Assembly (NCBI GenBank): GCA_007135335.1
Contig: SLJB01000015.1
Location: 1-34,442 of the forward strand
DNA length: 34,442 nucleotides
Reading direction: 5' to 3'
DNA from: Balneolaceae bacterium
GTDB lineage: Bacteria; Bacteroidota; Rhodothermia; Balneolales; Balneolaceae
This document shows positions 1 to 7,769 of this stretch, piece by piece; within the stretch, counting starts at the first letter, position 1; each line of letters begins with the position of its first letter. Below the pieces are notes generated by a model. That model was given only the letters and a program-made list of their open reading frames with translations, did no database searches and had not been told where the DNA came from. Made by a program: the position numbers and the translations under genes.

Positions 1-31
1 AAGCGCCTGTAATTAAGGCTGTTTTTTGCAT
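1..31 (-). CDS. N-terminus of a short-chain dehydrogenase/reductase (partial)
   Basis: On the minus strand an ATG at 31-29 opens a frame that runs off the left edge and reads MQKTALITGA, with the next codon starting with T. That is the first beta strand and the start of the TGxxxGxG dinucleotide-binding motif of short-chain dehydrogenases, where Ser usually follows TGA. Only ten residues are visible, so the substrate cannot be guessed. It lies downstream of the universal stress gene on the same strand, but a terminator separates the two, so it probably has its own promoter in 32-100. Confidence 0.6.
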   Translation of the reverse strand, partial: MQKTALITGA

Positions 32-100
32 TTTAGATCAATTTATAATTCGTTTTATACATCTGCTAATAAGTACAATTCATTTTATTTCGTTCTTAAA

Positions 101-138
101 AATAAAAAAGGCCCTCCGTCTGTAAAACCGAAGGGCCC
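101..138 (-). terminator. Rho-independent terminator of the universal stress gene
   Basis: Read on the minus strand, GGCCCTTCG (137-129) pairs with CGGAGGGCC (118-110), with one G-T wobble, and is followed by a T-rich tract (TTTTTTATTTTT). It sits about 20 bases after the stop codon of the stress-protein gene. Confidence 0.85.
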
Positions 139-155
139 ATAAAGATGAATTGTGC

Positions 156-998
156 TTATTTCTTTTTCCCGATCATAACCAATACCGGTACTTTGGAGTA
201 GATTCGCATCTTCTTGGTGTGATTTTCATCCAGAAGATTTTCGAGAAGTGATTTTTTGTAGCGGTTCAAAATGAGCAGGGAAATCTTGTTGCTGTCAATA
301 AATTTAGACATGGTACCGATTGTATCTTCATCAATCAGTAGTTCAAAGTTGAGTTTGCTGAGCAATTTCTCCTCTTTTGCAAGATCTTTAATTCCCCTGA
401 ATTTAATCTCAGTTTCAAGATCTTTCTCTTTGGCTATATGAAGCAGATGAATATCTGCCCCGAACAATTTCGCAAAATTGGCTGTTTCTTTCAGGTTCTT
501 AAAATCATCAATTCTAAAATTGGTGGTAAAGAGAAAATGATCAAAAGAGAGATGAGTGGCATGCTCAGGTACAGCAAGTACAGGTATGGGCGCGCTCAAC
601 ATGATGTCTGCTGATACACTCCCAAAAAACAGTTTACGGTTCTCGCCTTCGGTACCGCTTCCCATCACCAGCAGGTCTATCTTCAAATCACCAATGGCTT
701 CGATAATTTGCGATATTGGTTTGCCAATTCTGAGTTGCCGTTTCACTTTTATATTTTTTCCGGAAAATTTTTCGGCCATCTCTTGTTCCATCCTGTCAAG
801 GTGCTGCTCAGCATTCTCGCTTAAAAAATCGATGACCCCTTCTACATTGGTAGGAAAGTTAAAAGGGGGTTCAATTACGTGCAAAAGAGTCATTTTTGCT
901 CCGGTTTTTTCGGCAATGGCGCCGGCGTAAAACATCGCTTTTCTGGAACAAGCTGAAAAATCTGTAGGGATGAGTATGTGTTTTGCTGTTGAAATCAT
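156..998 (-). CDS. Universal stress protein, two tandem UspA domains
   Basis: A 280-residue protein made of two UspA-like halves. The first half (about residues 5-145) starts with KHILIPTDFS and carries the nucleotide-binding region VMGSGTEGENRKLFFGSVS, close to the family G-x2-G-x9-GS motif but with Thr at the second Gly position. The second half (about 150-277) ends in VPVLVM but lacks a recognisable ATP motif, so it may be structural. Such tandem Usp proteins are cytoplasmic and usually linked to starvation, redox or energy stress; the role here is inferred. AGGAG on the minus strand (1007-1003), four bases before the ATG, supports this start. The gene is monocistronic: it has a terminator downstream and a long gap upstream. 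Confidence 0.9.
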   Translation of the reverse strand: MISTAKHILIPTDFSACSRKAMFYAGAIAEKTGAKMTLLHVIEPPFNFPTNVEGVIDFLSENAEQHLDRMEQEMAEKFSGKNIKVKRQLRIGKPISQIIEAIGDLKIDLLVMGSGTEGENRKLFFGSVSADIMLSAPIPVLAVPEHATHLSFDHFLFTTNFRIDDFKNLKETANFAKLFGADIHLLHIAKEKDLETEIKFRGIKDLAKEEKLLSKLNFELLIDEDTIGTMSKFIDSNKISLLILNRYKKSLLENLLDENHTKKMRIYSKVPVLVMIGKKK

Positions 999-1307
999 AG
1001 GGCTCCTGCTATTAAAAATTTATTGGGTCTCCTGGTTCTCTAAGCATGTTAAGAATTAGCGAAGCCGTTGACCATACAGAAGCTGATGATGTGCTGGTAG
1101 GGGAAACCCTGATATCTTTTTTTTTGAAATAGCAGTATGCGCCTAACTTCTTGCAAGCTTGCCATTAAAGGATTTTTTGAGATACAAAAGCAAAGTTTTT
1201 CAAAATTATTTTGAGCCCGTTATTTCGTTTTTGTCGTGATATAGGATAATTGATGTTAAATAAATGGATTATATGATTTATTACTTAATCGTAAACGACT
1301 ATTTGTT
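999..1307. other. Divergent intergenic region
   Basis: This 309-base gap separates the minus-strand stress gene from the plus-strand lipoprotein island and must hold promoters for both. I see a perfect 10-base palindrome GCAAGCTTGC (1153-1162) and long A/T tracts, but no convincing promoter boxes and no plausible gene. Confidence 0.5.
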
Positions 1308-2672
1308 ATGAACCAAAGACCATTTTACCGATTACACTCAATTCTGATGCTGATCGTATTTATTGTTTCTTGTTCGTCATCTTCCACCGATCCTGAGACC
1401 GATTTTCCGGAAATTCAGGGTTTCGATGTAGAGCTTGCTGAGGAGACTTCTTACATAGAATCATCCGTTGCAGATGCAATTATCAAGAGGGCAGATGAGG
1501 AGACGGGTATCTACTATTTTGATGCATCTGCTGCGGGTGATACCAATATCCGCTTCGAAGTGGGTGAAATCCTGTTTATTGAGCAGGGTGCTTTGTTGAA
1601 AATCACCTCGGTATCTGAGCGGAATGGAGAGATCGTAGTTCAGACTGAACCTGCAATGGTAAATGAAGTGTTCAGAAATGCTGAAATCAGTCTGGAACAG
1701 CAAATTACATTCGACCTTAACACACTGCAAAAAACTCAGGTTGAATACATGGGTAAAGTGTTCGATCCGCTCACAACTTCCACAAACACAGTAAAATGGA
1801 CCGGAAAGGTGGGAGATTTTGAATTTGAGATCGAAGCAACACCGGGAGGTTCAGAGCTTGGCCTGGCTATGCTTGTAAAGTATGATACGGGGCAGGTTAG
1901 CGGGGCATTCAGAACAGGAGTAACGTTAGACAGCTTTACGCAGCAGGTAGATTTGAATATTGTAGAGCAACAAACCACTCTGTTTCGAGCTAATACTGCT
2001 GATTTTTCGGGTACTTTAGAATTGTTGATGATACTTGCCGGCGGTAATAGTGAAGGGCAATGGCAACATGCACCTGATTTTCCAAGAATGCGTTTTCCAA
2101 TTCCGGGTGTCCCGCTTCTTTTCCAACTGGAGCTTGGAACTGTATTTGTAACATCGTTTGATCTGGGTATAAATGGCACCTCAAGATTTGAAACAACCTA
2201 TTCCTACAGTGGGGAAATGGGATTTGAATTTGACGGAAGCCGTCCCAGACCTTTTATAAGGGGTAATCTTGGAGAGCCTCAGGTATCAGATGGAATTGGA
2301 AATGCAGCGGGTTTTTCCGGCACGGTAAGCGGGCAGTATGGTGTTGCCTTGCCAAACCTGGGTGTGCTGGTTGCTACTGTACCGGCCGCATATATTCGTC
2401 AGGAGTTTTATGTAGGTGCTCTTTACTCGTTTCCGACTTGTACAGAGATTTATTCAAGATATGTACTAAAAGCAGGAATGAGCCTGGTTGGAAATCTTGG
2501 GTTCAACCTGAATATTGCCAACCCCGAACATACATTTGTGGATCGCAGAATGCATGAATCAAAATCAGATGGCTGCGCGCCCGGTAAACTTTTTGAAAAT
2601 GACTGGATCTCTATTTCCGGTGGATATGCACCCGAAGATCCCGGTGTGCCTCTCCGGGTTAGTATTGAATAA
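1308..2672 (+). CDS. Lipoprotein of unknown function, 454 residues
   Basis: The N-terminus is a lipoprotein signal: basic n-region, hydrophobic stretch, lipobox IVSC with the lipidated Cys at about residue 22, then a Ser/Asp-rich linker. The rest is rich in beta-strand-like alternation and Gly/Thr, with no motif I recognise; two Cys near the C-terminus (in SFPTCTEIY and SDGCAPG) could form a disulfide. It is therefore probably anchored in the outer membrane, possibly on the surface. It is the first gene of the lipoprotein island and only 20 bases separate it from the next one, which suggests co-transcription. The function is unknown. Confidence 0.8.
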   Translation: MNQRPFYRLHSILMLIVFIVSCSSSSTDPETDFPEIQGFDVELAEETSYIESSVADAIIKRADEETGIYYFDASAAGDTNIRFEVGEILFIEQGALLKITSVSERNGEIVVQTEPAMVNEVFRNAEISLEQQITFDLNTLQKTQVEYMGKVFDPLTTSTNTVKWTGKVGDFEFEIEATPGGSELGLAMLVKYDTGQVSGAFRTGVTLDSFTQQVDLNIVEQQTTLFRANTADFSGTLELLMILAGGNSEGQWQHAPDFPRMRFPIPGVPLLFQLELGTVFVTSFDLGINGTSRFETTYSYSGEMGFEFDGSRPRPFIRGNLGEPQVSDGIGNAAGFSGTVSGQYGVALPNLGVLVATVPAAYIRQEFYVGALYSFPTCTEIYSRYVLKAGMSLVGNLGFNLNIANPEHTFVDRRMHESKSDGCAPGKLFENDWISISGGYAPEDPGVPLRVSIE

Positions 2673-2692
2673 TCACCTAAATAAAAATAATT

Positions 2693-3280
2693 ATGAACTC
2701 TATTAAGAAATACATTAAGCATCTGACCCCAATGATCGTGTTTATTTTTGCACTCTCAGGCTGTTCAGACAATAGCAGTAGTACAACAAGTTCGGATGAG
2801 CATTTTGGGTATATCTCATTAACTGTAACGGGAGCGATTGATGCCGTTCATGAATGTGATAATAGCCCTGGTTGTGTAGTAAGTTTTGGGCGGTCTCAAT
2901 TTGAAATAGGAAATAATACATACTACACATGGCTTATTGAATCAGGCGATTACACCTCATTTCTCCCGTTTGAGATTTCTACAACTTCGATAAACACAGC
3001 TGTAAGCAGACCTTCACCCGGCACCTATGACATTGGGTCTGAAATGGCTCCTTCATTTTCAGCAGGATACAGTAATATCGAGGGAGGATTAAATGATGAC
3101 CACAGTTACGAAACAACGAATCAGACGGGAGGCACTCTTACTATTGAGAGCTCAACAAATGAGCGTGTTACAGGAAGTTTTGAGTTTACAGCGGTTCATA
3201 TAGATGAAGGTAACAGCCAAACCGTAACGATAAGCGGGCGGTTCGAAGCTGTTAGTGAAGATATTTTAGATAATTTTTAA
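2693..3280 (+). CDS. Small lipoprotein, member 1 of a paralogous family
   Basis: A 195-residue protein with signal peptide and lipobox LSGC, followed by SDNSSSTTSSD. It shares with the genes at 3851, 4497 and 5943 an ordered set of motifs: an early strand of the ISLTVTGAI type, a central PSPGTYDIG, GGTLTIES, a VTGSFEFTA strand and a final ISGRFEA. It is the most divergent copy: it lacks the paired Cys seen in the other three and instead has two Cys (CDNSPGC) early in the mature part. The motif series loosely recalls small Bacteroidota lipoproteins of the DUF6252 type, but I cannot confirm membership. Its leader is A-rich with no Shine-Dalgarno sequence. Function unknown; it is likely in an operon with its neighbours. 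Confidence 0.8.
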   Translation: MNSIKKYIKHLTPMIVFIFALSGCSDNSSSTTSSDEHFGYISLTVTGAIDAVHECDNSPGCVVSFGRSQFEIGNNTYYTWLIESGDYTSFLPFEISTTSINTAVSRPSPGTYDIGSEMAPSFSAGYSNIEGGLNDDHSYETTNQTGGTLTIESSTNERVTGSFEFTAVHIDEGNSQTVTISGRFEAVSEDILDNF

Positions 3281-3310
3281 CAATCTGAAAAACAACAATA
3301 ATACAATCGA

Positions 3311-3748
3311 ATGAGAAGAATCAACACTTATAAATGTATGCTTCTGCTTACAGGCTTCCTGCTTTTTTCATCAGCCTGCAGCGACAACGGCGTAGGCGCC
3401 ACAAATGATGAATTAACCGCATGCCTTGGGGAAACAATACCGTTTCCTGCAACCGGAACTATCACGGCGTGTTTTGGGCCCCAGGCCGAGCTGATTAAAG
3501 GTGCTCTGTTTGAGCCCGGTATATCCTGGTCTAAGACGCTGGATTTCTTTTCGGATAAGTACAGCTCCAGAGGCTGGAACTTAACCCGGGAAAATATCCC
3601 AACCGAAACCGCCGGTGAACGGACTGCTGAATGGACAGCTATGGGTAGTGACTTTGATGTTGTTATTTCTATCACAGCCTTTGGAGATAGTGGTACCGGA
3701 TTTATGGTAGGTACAATTGGGATATATCAGAAGGGAACCGCCAATTAA
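3311..3748 (+). CDS. Small lipoprotein of unknown function, 145 residues
   Basis: The signal peptide ends at lipobox SSAC and the mature part starts with the island's common SDN. It is not a clear paralogue of its neighbours. The mature part has two Cys (in LTACLGE and ITACFGP), then a segment LDFFSDKYSSRGWNLTREN followed by beta strands. This pattern is seen in many small bacterial lipoproteins, where a helix leads to a 'GW' strand; it gives no function. It lies 30 bases after the preceding gene and 102 bases before the next. Confidence 0.75.
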   Translation: MRRINTYKCMLLLTGFLLFSSACSDNGVGATNDELTACLGETIPFPATGTITACFGPQAELIKGALFEPGISWSKTLDFFSDKYSSRGWNLTRENIPTETAGERTAEWTAMGSDFDVVISITAFGDSGTGFMVGTIGIYQKGTAN

Positions 3749-3850
3749 CAAAAGCATTAGCAGATTAGTAATTTTGAGCAAACCCCTTTTCTTAAGCCCT
3801 TTTGATAACTATTCCGTAAAGACAGGGTTTTTCAAAATAAACTTTATTCT

Positions 3851-4465
3851 ATGAACAATTTAATACGGGTTTTAGAGATGATATCCACTTCGATCAAATT
3901 TGTACTGATGCTCCTCTTCTTCACAGGGGTATTATTTGTCGGTTGCTCAGATAACTCATCGGGTACTGAATTCGGAGACAATGATCTTGGCGAAGTTACC
4001 TTCACCATCAGCGGGGATACCGAGGGTGAGTCAACCGGTGCTGCATTTTTTAATTACCAGCCGGGTGAGTCGGGAGATGAAACTGCCTTTGAACTGATCT
4101 TTATGGATGGTTTTGGCGGCCCGCAAACGTATGCGTTTTATATATCCCGATATCGCACGGAACCGTTCAGTATTCCAACACCCGGAACTTATGAGATAGA
4201 TGGCAGACCCTTCAACTTTACGGCCGGTTATGAGTACACCTCCGGTACATTTACAGGAACAGACAGATACACCGATCAATATTGTGAAGAGGCAATTGAA
4301 CAGGGAGGCGAGCTTGTGATAAGCAGTTCATCAAGCTCTCAGGTTACCGGAAGTTTTCGTTTCCTGGTTGCCGGATTTGACGACCTGAATGATTGCAACC
4401 TTCTTGGGTATGTGGAATTGTCAGGGAATTTCAGGGCGGTGCCGTACGAAAACAGTTTCTTATAA
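3851..4465 (+). CDS. Small lipoprotein, member 2 of a paralogous family
   Basis: A 204-residue protein with a lipobox of the form FVGC followed by SDNSSGTE. It shows the family series: VTFTISGDTEGESTGAAFF, PQTYAFYIS, TPGTYEID, QGGELVISSSSSSQVTGSF, and a late NDCNLLGYVELSGNFRA. The two late Cys (YCEEA and NDCNLLG) match Cys in the 4497 and 5943 copies and could form a conserved disulfide in the periplasm or on the surface. An alternative start at Met10 (3878) would leave a more typical signal peptide. Function unknown. It is 31 bases upstream of the next paralogue. Confidence 0.8.
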   Translation: MNNLIRVLEMISTSIKFVLMLLFFTGVLFVGCSDNSSGTEFGDNDLGEVTFTISGDTEGESTGAAFFNYQPGESGDETAFELIFMDGFGGPQTYAFYISRYRTEPFSIPTPGTYEIDGRPFNFTAGYEYTSGTFTGTDRYTDQYCEEAIEQGGELVISSSSSSQVTGSFRFLVAGFDDLNDCNLLGYVELSGNFRAVPYENSFL

Positions 4466-4496
4466 ATCACACTTAATAAAAATAACACAAATAAAT

Positions 4497-5102
4497 ATGT
4501 TTAGAAGTATCCAAACACGATTGTTAATTATCATTTTTGTCATTTCTGTCGCTGCCGCTTGTTCAGATAGTTCCTCAGGCCCTGATCTCGATAATAGCCC
4601 GGGGCAGGTTTCACTCACCGTAAGCGGCGATGTTCAGGGTGAAAAAACGGGAATGGCCGATTTTTATGGCGGCGAGCCCGGGGGGCAGGGCATTCACTAT
4701 TGGGAGTTAAGCTTTAATGATTTCAGTCCGCAAACTTACTCACTGCAGCTTTCATTAACAGATTTTGATGAAATCCGGCGGCCGTCTCCGGGTAGTTATG
4801 AAATTGGCTTTGAACCGGGAAATCCATTTGAGGAACAAGGTGAGCCCCTATTTTTTGGCATCTACACGCATATCCCCAATGGCAGCTTTTCAAACGCAAT
4901 GGAATTTGATACAGGGCTGTTCTGTGTGGATGAAGGACCCAGAGGCGGCACCCTGGTGATAACCGGCTCAAGTTCCGAGGCAGTGTCAGGGTCATTCTCA
5001 TTTAAAGCCGCGAACTATGATTTTGATGATTCAGGTAATTGCATATTACAGGGTGAGATAGAAGTTACCGGAGAATTCAATGCAAGGGCTCGTCAGTTCT
5101 GA
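4497..5102 (+). CDS. Small lipoprotein, member 3 of a paralogous family
   Basis: A longer frame opens at 4389 inside the previous gene, but the ATG at 4497 is chosen because it starts directly with the signal peptide MFRSIQTRLL and ends in lipobox AAAC. This gives 201 residues. Family motifs are complete: VSLTVSGDVQGEKTGMADFY, PQTYSLQLS, RPSPGSYEIG, GGTLVITGSSSEAVSGSFSF, DFDDSGNC and IEVTGEFNA. It is the closest relative of the 5943 gene, also at DNA level: a TTCATTCTCATTTAAAG stretch is shared. The two conserved late Cys are present. The A-rich leader resembles that of the 2693 gene. Function unknown. Confidence 0.82.
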   Translation: MFRSIQTRLLIIIFVISVAAACSDSSSGPDLDNSPGQVSLTVSGDVQGEKTGMADFYGGEPGGQGIHYWELSFNDFSPQTYSLQLSLTDFDEIRRPSPGSYEIGFEPGNPFEEQGEPLFFGIYTHIPNGSFSNAMEFDTGLFCVDEGPRGGTLVITGSSSEAVSGSFSFKAANYDFDDSGNCILQGEIEVTGEFNARARQF

Positions 5103-5162
5103 TAGAACCTGATAAACAACATTTTGAACCAAAACAATCAAGAACAAACAAAAACCTAAACC

Positions 5163-5717
5163 GTGATGAACCATAACAAACTACTTCGCATCCTTTATAT
5201 AGTAATTCTGATAGGCGTAACGGCCGGCTGTTCAAATAGTGATGAAACCCGTGGAGATATTGGAGAGGATGGGATAACTCAACAACAAGATTCTGCTAAT
5301 CAGGCAGAACGTGAAGTAGTTGGAACCATTTCCTGGGGTAGCTCGGAACCGCAACCACTGCATGAGGTTCGGTGCGGATATAGAGGAGATGAATATATTA
5401 TGAATGCTTTGGGTGACAATTTTAACTTACGAATCTATTTTCGTGATCCGGATGGTGGAACTTCTGTCGATTTTTCAAGACGCAGGTCTTTTGATCTGAG
5501 ATTTGATCAAAATCATCAATATTCTCAGGCCAGATTCTACTACCCGAATTTTTTGGAGAGCGAAGGGCATTTTTCAGCCTCACCTGAAGGGGCAAATGGA
5601 GAGGCTGAACTGATAAACCCGATAAATGTGAGCGGCGTGGATATTGGTGATTTGGTGGGATCCACTCTCAGTTACGATTTTACATGCTCTCATGATCTTA
5701 ACAGAAGCCGTCTTTAG
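5163..5717 (+). CDS. Lipoprotein of unknown function, 184 residues
   Basis: The signal peptide ends in lipobox TAGC, followed by SNSDETRGD. The mature part begins with a polar, probably unstructured linker rich in Gln and Asp, then a beta-rich region with two Cys (in EVRCGYRGDEY and DFTCSHDL). It lacks the motif series of the paralogous family, so it is an unrelated or strongly diverged member of the island. It follows the previous gene by 60 bases and ends before a 225-base gap, so it may close the first operon. Function unknown. Confidence 0.75.
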   Translation: MMNHNKLLRILYIVILIGVTAGCSNSDETRGDIGEDGITQQQDSANQAEREVVGTISWGSSEPQPLHEVRCGYRGDEYIMNALGDNFNLRIYFRDPDGGTSVDFSRRRSFDLRFDQNHQYSQARFYYPNFLESEGHFSASPEGANGEAELINPINVSGVDIGDLVGSTLSYDFTCSHDLNRSRL

Positions 5718-5760
5718 AAATTTATATTATGGCGTAATCTTCAAAGTTTAGCAGTTTCCG

Positions 5761-5928
5761 CACTTTTTTTATACCTGAAGGCAATTCTCCATTAAAAAGG
5801 GTCTTTAAAAAAGTGTTACGGCGAATGAACTGTTTCTCAACTTTTTTTCGCGTTTAGTTCATCGGGTTTCAAATAGATATCCGGATAGATGCTATCAGCC
5901 ATTGAAATGCCTTCCAGTCATGGCTGAT
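5761..5928 (+). repeat. Three inverted repeats in the gap before the fourth paralogue
   Basis: The 225-base gap 5718-5942 has no gene. It holds CACTTTTTT (5761-5769) with AAAAAAGTG (5807-5815), ATGAACT (5825-5831) with AGTTCAT (5856-5862), and ATCAGCCAT (5894-5902) with ATGGCTGAT (5920-5928). The last pair ends 14 bases before the start codon. They could be a leader structure, an attenuator or operator sites; none has a clean terminator T-tract. Confidence 0.5.
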
Positions 5929-5942
5929 GCAATATCAAAACA

Positions 5943-6566
5943 ATGAACAAACTAAACGTGGATAAGATGAAAAAGAAAAATAAATTCAAAGCTTTATTGC
6001 TGTTGACGGGTCTGTGCCTGGTAATAACTATGGCAGTTTCCTGCTCAGATAATTCCGCAGGCCCTGATGATGGCCCGGGTGGAAAAGGGCAGGCATCCTT
6101 CACCATATCAGGTGCAGTAAGCGGACAAAAAACCGGTGTAGCTGAGTTTTACAACTTCTCGGCATTTGGTATTCACACCTGGACAATCGATATATATGAT
6201 CTTGGCCCGAGTACCTATGAGTTGTCACTTTTCAAGGTGTCCAACTCGCCAATAAGCAATCCTGCACCCGGAAGCTATGATCTTGGAAATGACCTCTTCA
6301 CCAATGATGGGTTTGTTGCTACATATACTGACGGTGTAGGCCCGAATTCAACGGAGTATTCCCCGATCTTATCAGCTCTGTGTCCGGGTGTTTCGGAAGA
6401 TGAAGGCGGCACACTCATTATCGAAAGTTCGAATAATGATCGCATAAAGGGTTCATTCTCATTTAAAGGCAGTGATTTCGACTTTGATGATAATGGAAAT
6501 TGTGTTGTGCTTGGTACAGTTACCGTTTCAGGCCAGTTTAATGCAACCAAAACAAATCTCGATTGA
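5943..6566 (+). CDS. Small lipoprotein, member 4 of a paralogous family
   Basis: A 207-residue lipoprotein with lipobox AVSC followed by SDNSAGPDD. A second start at Met9 (5967) would give the more usual MKKKNKFK signal-peptide beginning. Family motifs: ASFTISGAVSGQKTGVAEFY, PSTYELSLF, NPAPGSYDLG, EGGTLIIESSNNDRIKGSFSF, DFDDNGNC, VTVSGQFNA. Both late Cys are conserved (ALCPG and GNC). It is separated from the other copies by the unrelated 5163 gene and a structured 225-base gap, so it may be transcribed independently. Function unknown; an anchored beta-sandwich-like envelope protein is a reasonable inference. Confidence 0.82.
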   Translation: MNKLNVDKMKKKNKFKALLLLTGLCLVITMAVSCSDNSAGPDDGPGGKGQASFTISGAVSGQKTGVAEFYNFSAFGIHTWTIDIYDLGPSTYELSLFKVSNSPISNPAPGSYDLGNDLFTNDGFVATYTDGVGPNSTEYSPILSALCPGVSEDEGGTLIIESSNNDRIKGSFSFKGSDFDFDDNGNCVVLGTVTVSGQFNATKTNLD

Positions 6567-6582
6567 TTTGACTCAGAGGTAA

Positions 6583-6629
6583 TTTCGGCATACATTATAT
6601 ATACAATATATGTGTGATGTATGCCGAAA
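6583..6629 (+). promoter_or_regulatory. 21-pair hairpin enclosing the radical SAM start codon
   Basis: TTTCGGCATACAT (6583-6595) is perfectly complementary to ATGTATGCCGAAA (6617-6629). Inside, 6596-6603 pairs on with 6609-6616 through five Watson-Crick and three U-G pairs, leaving a loop of only five bases (6604-6608). As plus-strand RNA this gives 21 continuous pairs. The ATG of the next gene (6621-6623) is in the right arm. No T-tract follows, so it does not look like a terminator. Confidence 0.75.
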
Positions 6630-7670
6630 CCAATACATGGCCGTGGTGCCGCAGGCAATCCGAGAAACCGTTTTTGCGATACCCTTCTTGAATATGATGT
6701 AGATGAGGTTACCGGCAGGCTGAATCATCCGGGTACTACATTAATTGAGGATCGAACCACTCAAATTATCTCCCGAAACAATAGTCCCGATATCGGTTTT
6801 AATGTAAGTGTAAACCCATATCGCGGTTGCGAACACGGCTGTGTGTACTGTTATGCACGGCCCACGCACGAATTTCTTGGAATGAGTGCGGGACTCGATT
6901 TCGAATCGAAAATTGTGGTTAAATACAATGCTGCAAAATTGCTTCGAGATGAACTCTCCAAACCATCATGGAAACCGCAAACCCTGGTAATGAGTGGCGT
7001 TACCGATCCCTATCAGCCCATTGAGAAGAAGCTGCAAATTACACGCGAATGTGTGGAAGTTCTGGCAGAGTGCTGCCATCCGCTGGTTATCATCACAAAA
7101 AATTATCTTGTTACCCGCGATATGGATCTGCTTACGAAACTGGCCGAAGTTAATGCAGTTCGGGTGTTAATGTCGATAACTTCCCTCGATAAAACCATTA
7201 CTGATACAATGGAGCCGAGAACATCCAGGCCTCAAAAACGTCTGCAAGCGGTGCGTGAATTAAGTTCAGCAGGAATACCCGTTCATGTGAATATTGCTCC
7301 GGTCGTCCCGGGGTTAACAGATGATGAAATGGTACCCATCATGGAAGCATCTGCAAATGCAGGAGCACAATCGGTTTCTCTGGTCAATCTGAGATTGCCG
7401 TACGGTGTGAAGGATCTGTTCGATAAATGGCTTGAGGATCATCATCCCAACCGAAAAGAAAAAGTGCTGAATCGATTAAAATCTCTGAAAAGTGGTAAAT
7501 TGAATCGTTCAGAATTTGGTGAAAGATTCCGTGTAGATGGTCCGTATGGTGAGCAGATGATGCAGCTTCTTTCCATTCATTCCAAAAGACTTGGCTTAAA
7601 CGGGCAAAAGGTTGCGCTGAATACAAAGAACTTCAGGCGTCCTCAGACCAAGCAGTTATCTCTATTTTGA
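6621..7670 (+). CDS. PA0069-type radical SAM protein (SplB-like)
   Basis: A 349-residue radical SAM enzyme. The CxxxCxxC cluster motif is CEHGCVYC (Cys70, Cys74, Cys77), which binds the 4Fe-4S cluster that cleaves S-adenosylmethionine. The N-terminal HGRGAAGNPRNRF and the VNPYRGC lead-in are typical of the PA0069 family, distant relatives of spore photoproduct lyase (COG1533). The reaction is not established for this family; DNA repair has been suggested only by homology. The N-terminal match supports the ATG at 6621 even though it is buried in a hairpin. The gene is 54 bases after the lipoprotein island and is likely regulated separately. Confidence 0.88.
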   Translation: MPKPIHGRGAAGNPRNRFCDTLLEYDVDEVTGRLNHPGTTLIEDRTTQIISRNNSPDIGFNVSVNPYRGCEHGCVYCYARPTHEFLGMSAGLDFESKIVVKYNAAKLLRDELSKPSWKPQTLVMSGVTDPYQPIEKKLQITRECVEVLAECCHPLVIITKNYLVTRDMDLLTKLAEVNAVRVLMSITSLDKTITDTMEPRTSRPQKRLQAVRELSSAGIPVHVNIAPVVPGLTDDEMVPIMEASANAGAQSVSLVNLRLPYGVKDLFDKWLEDHHPNRKEKVLNRLKSLKSGKLNRSEFGERFRVDGPYGEQMMQLLSIHSKRLGLNGQKVALNTKNFRRPQTKQLSLF

Positions 7671-7769
7671 GCAACCGAAATAATTGTTGACCTGAACACG
7701 GATTGAAATTTATTTATCTTTTGTTCGAATTATTGAAAGTTTAAAATTAAATTCAAAATTCAGGCTATC

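Noticed and set aside
7687-7723. Promoter before the thioredoxin-fold gene (TTG and TATCTTTT boxes)
   Set aside because: The spacing of 25 bases between boxes does not fit the known Bacteroidota or sigma-70 arrangement.
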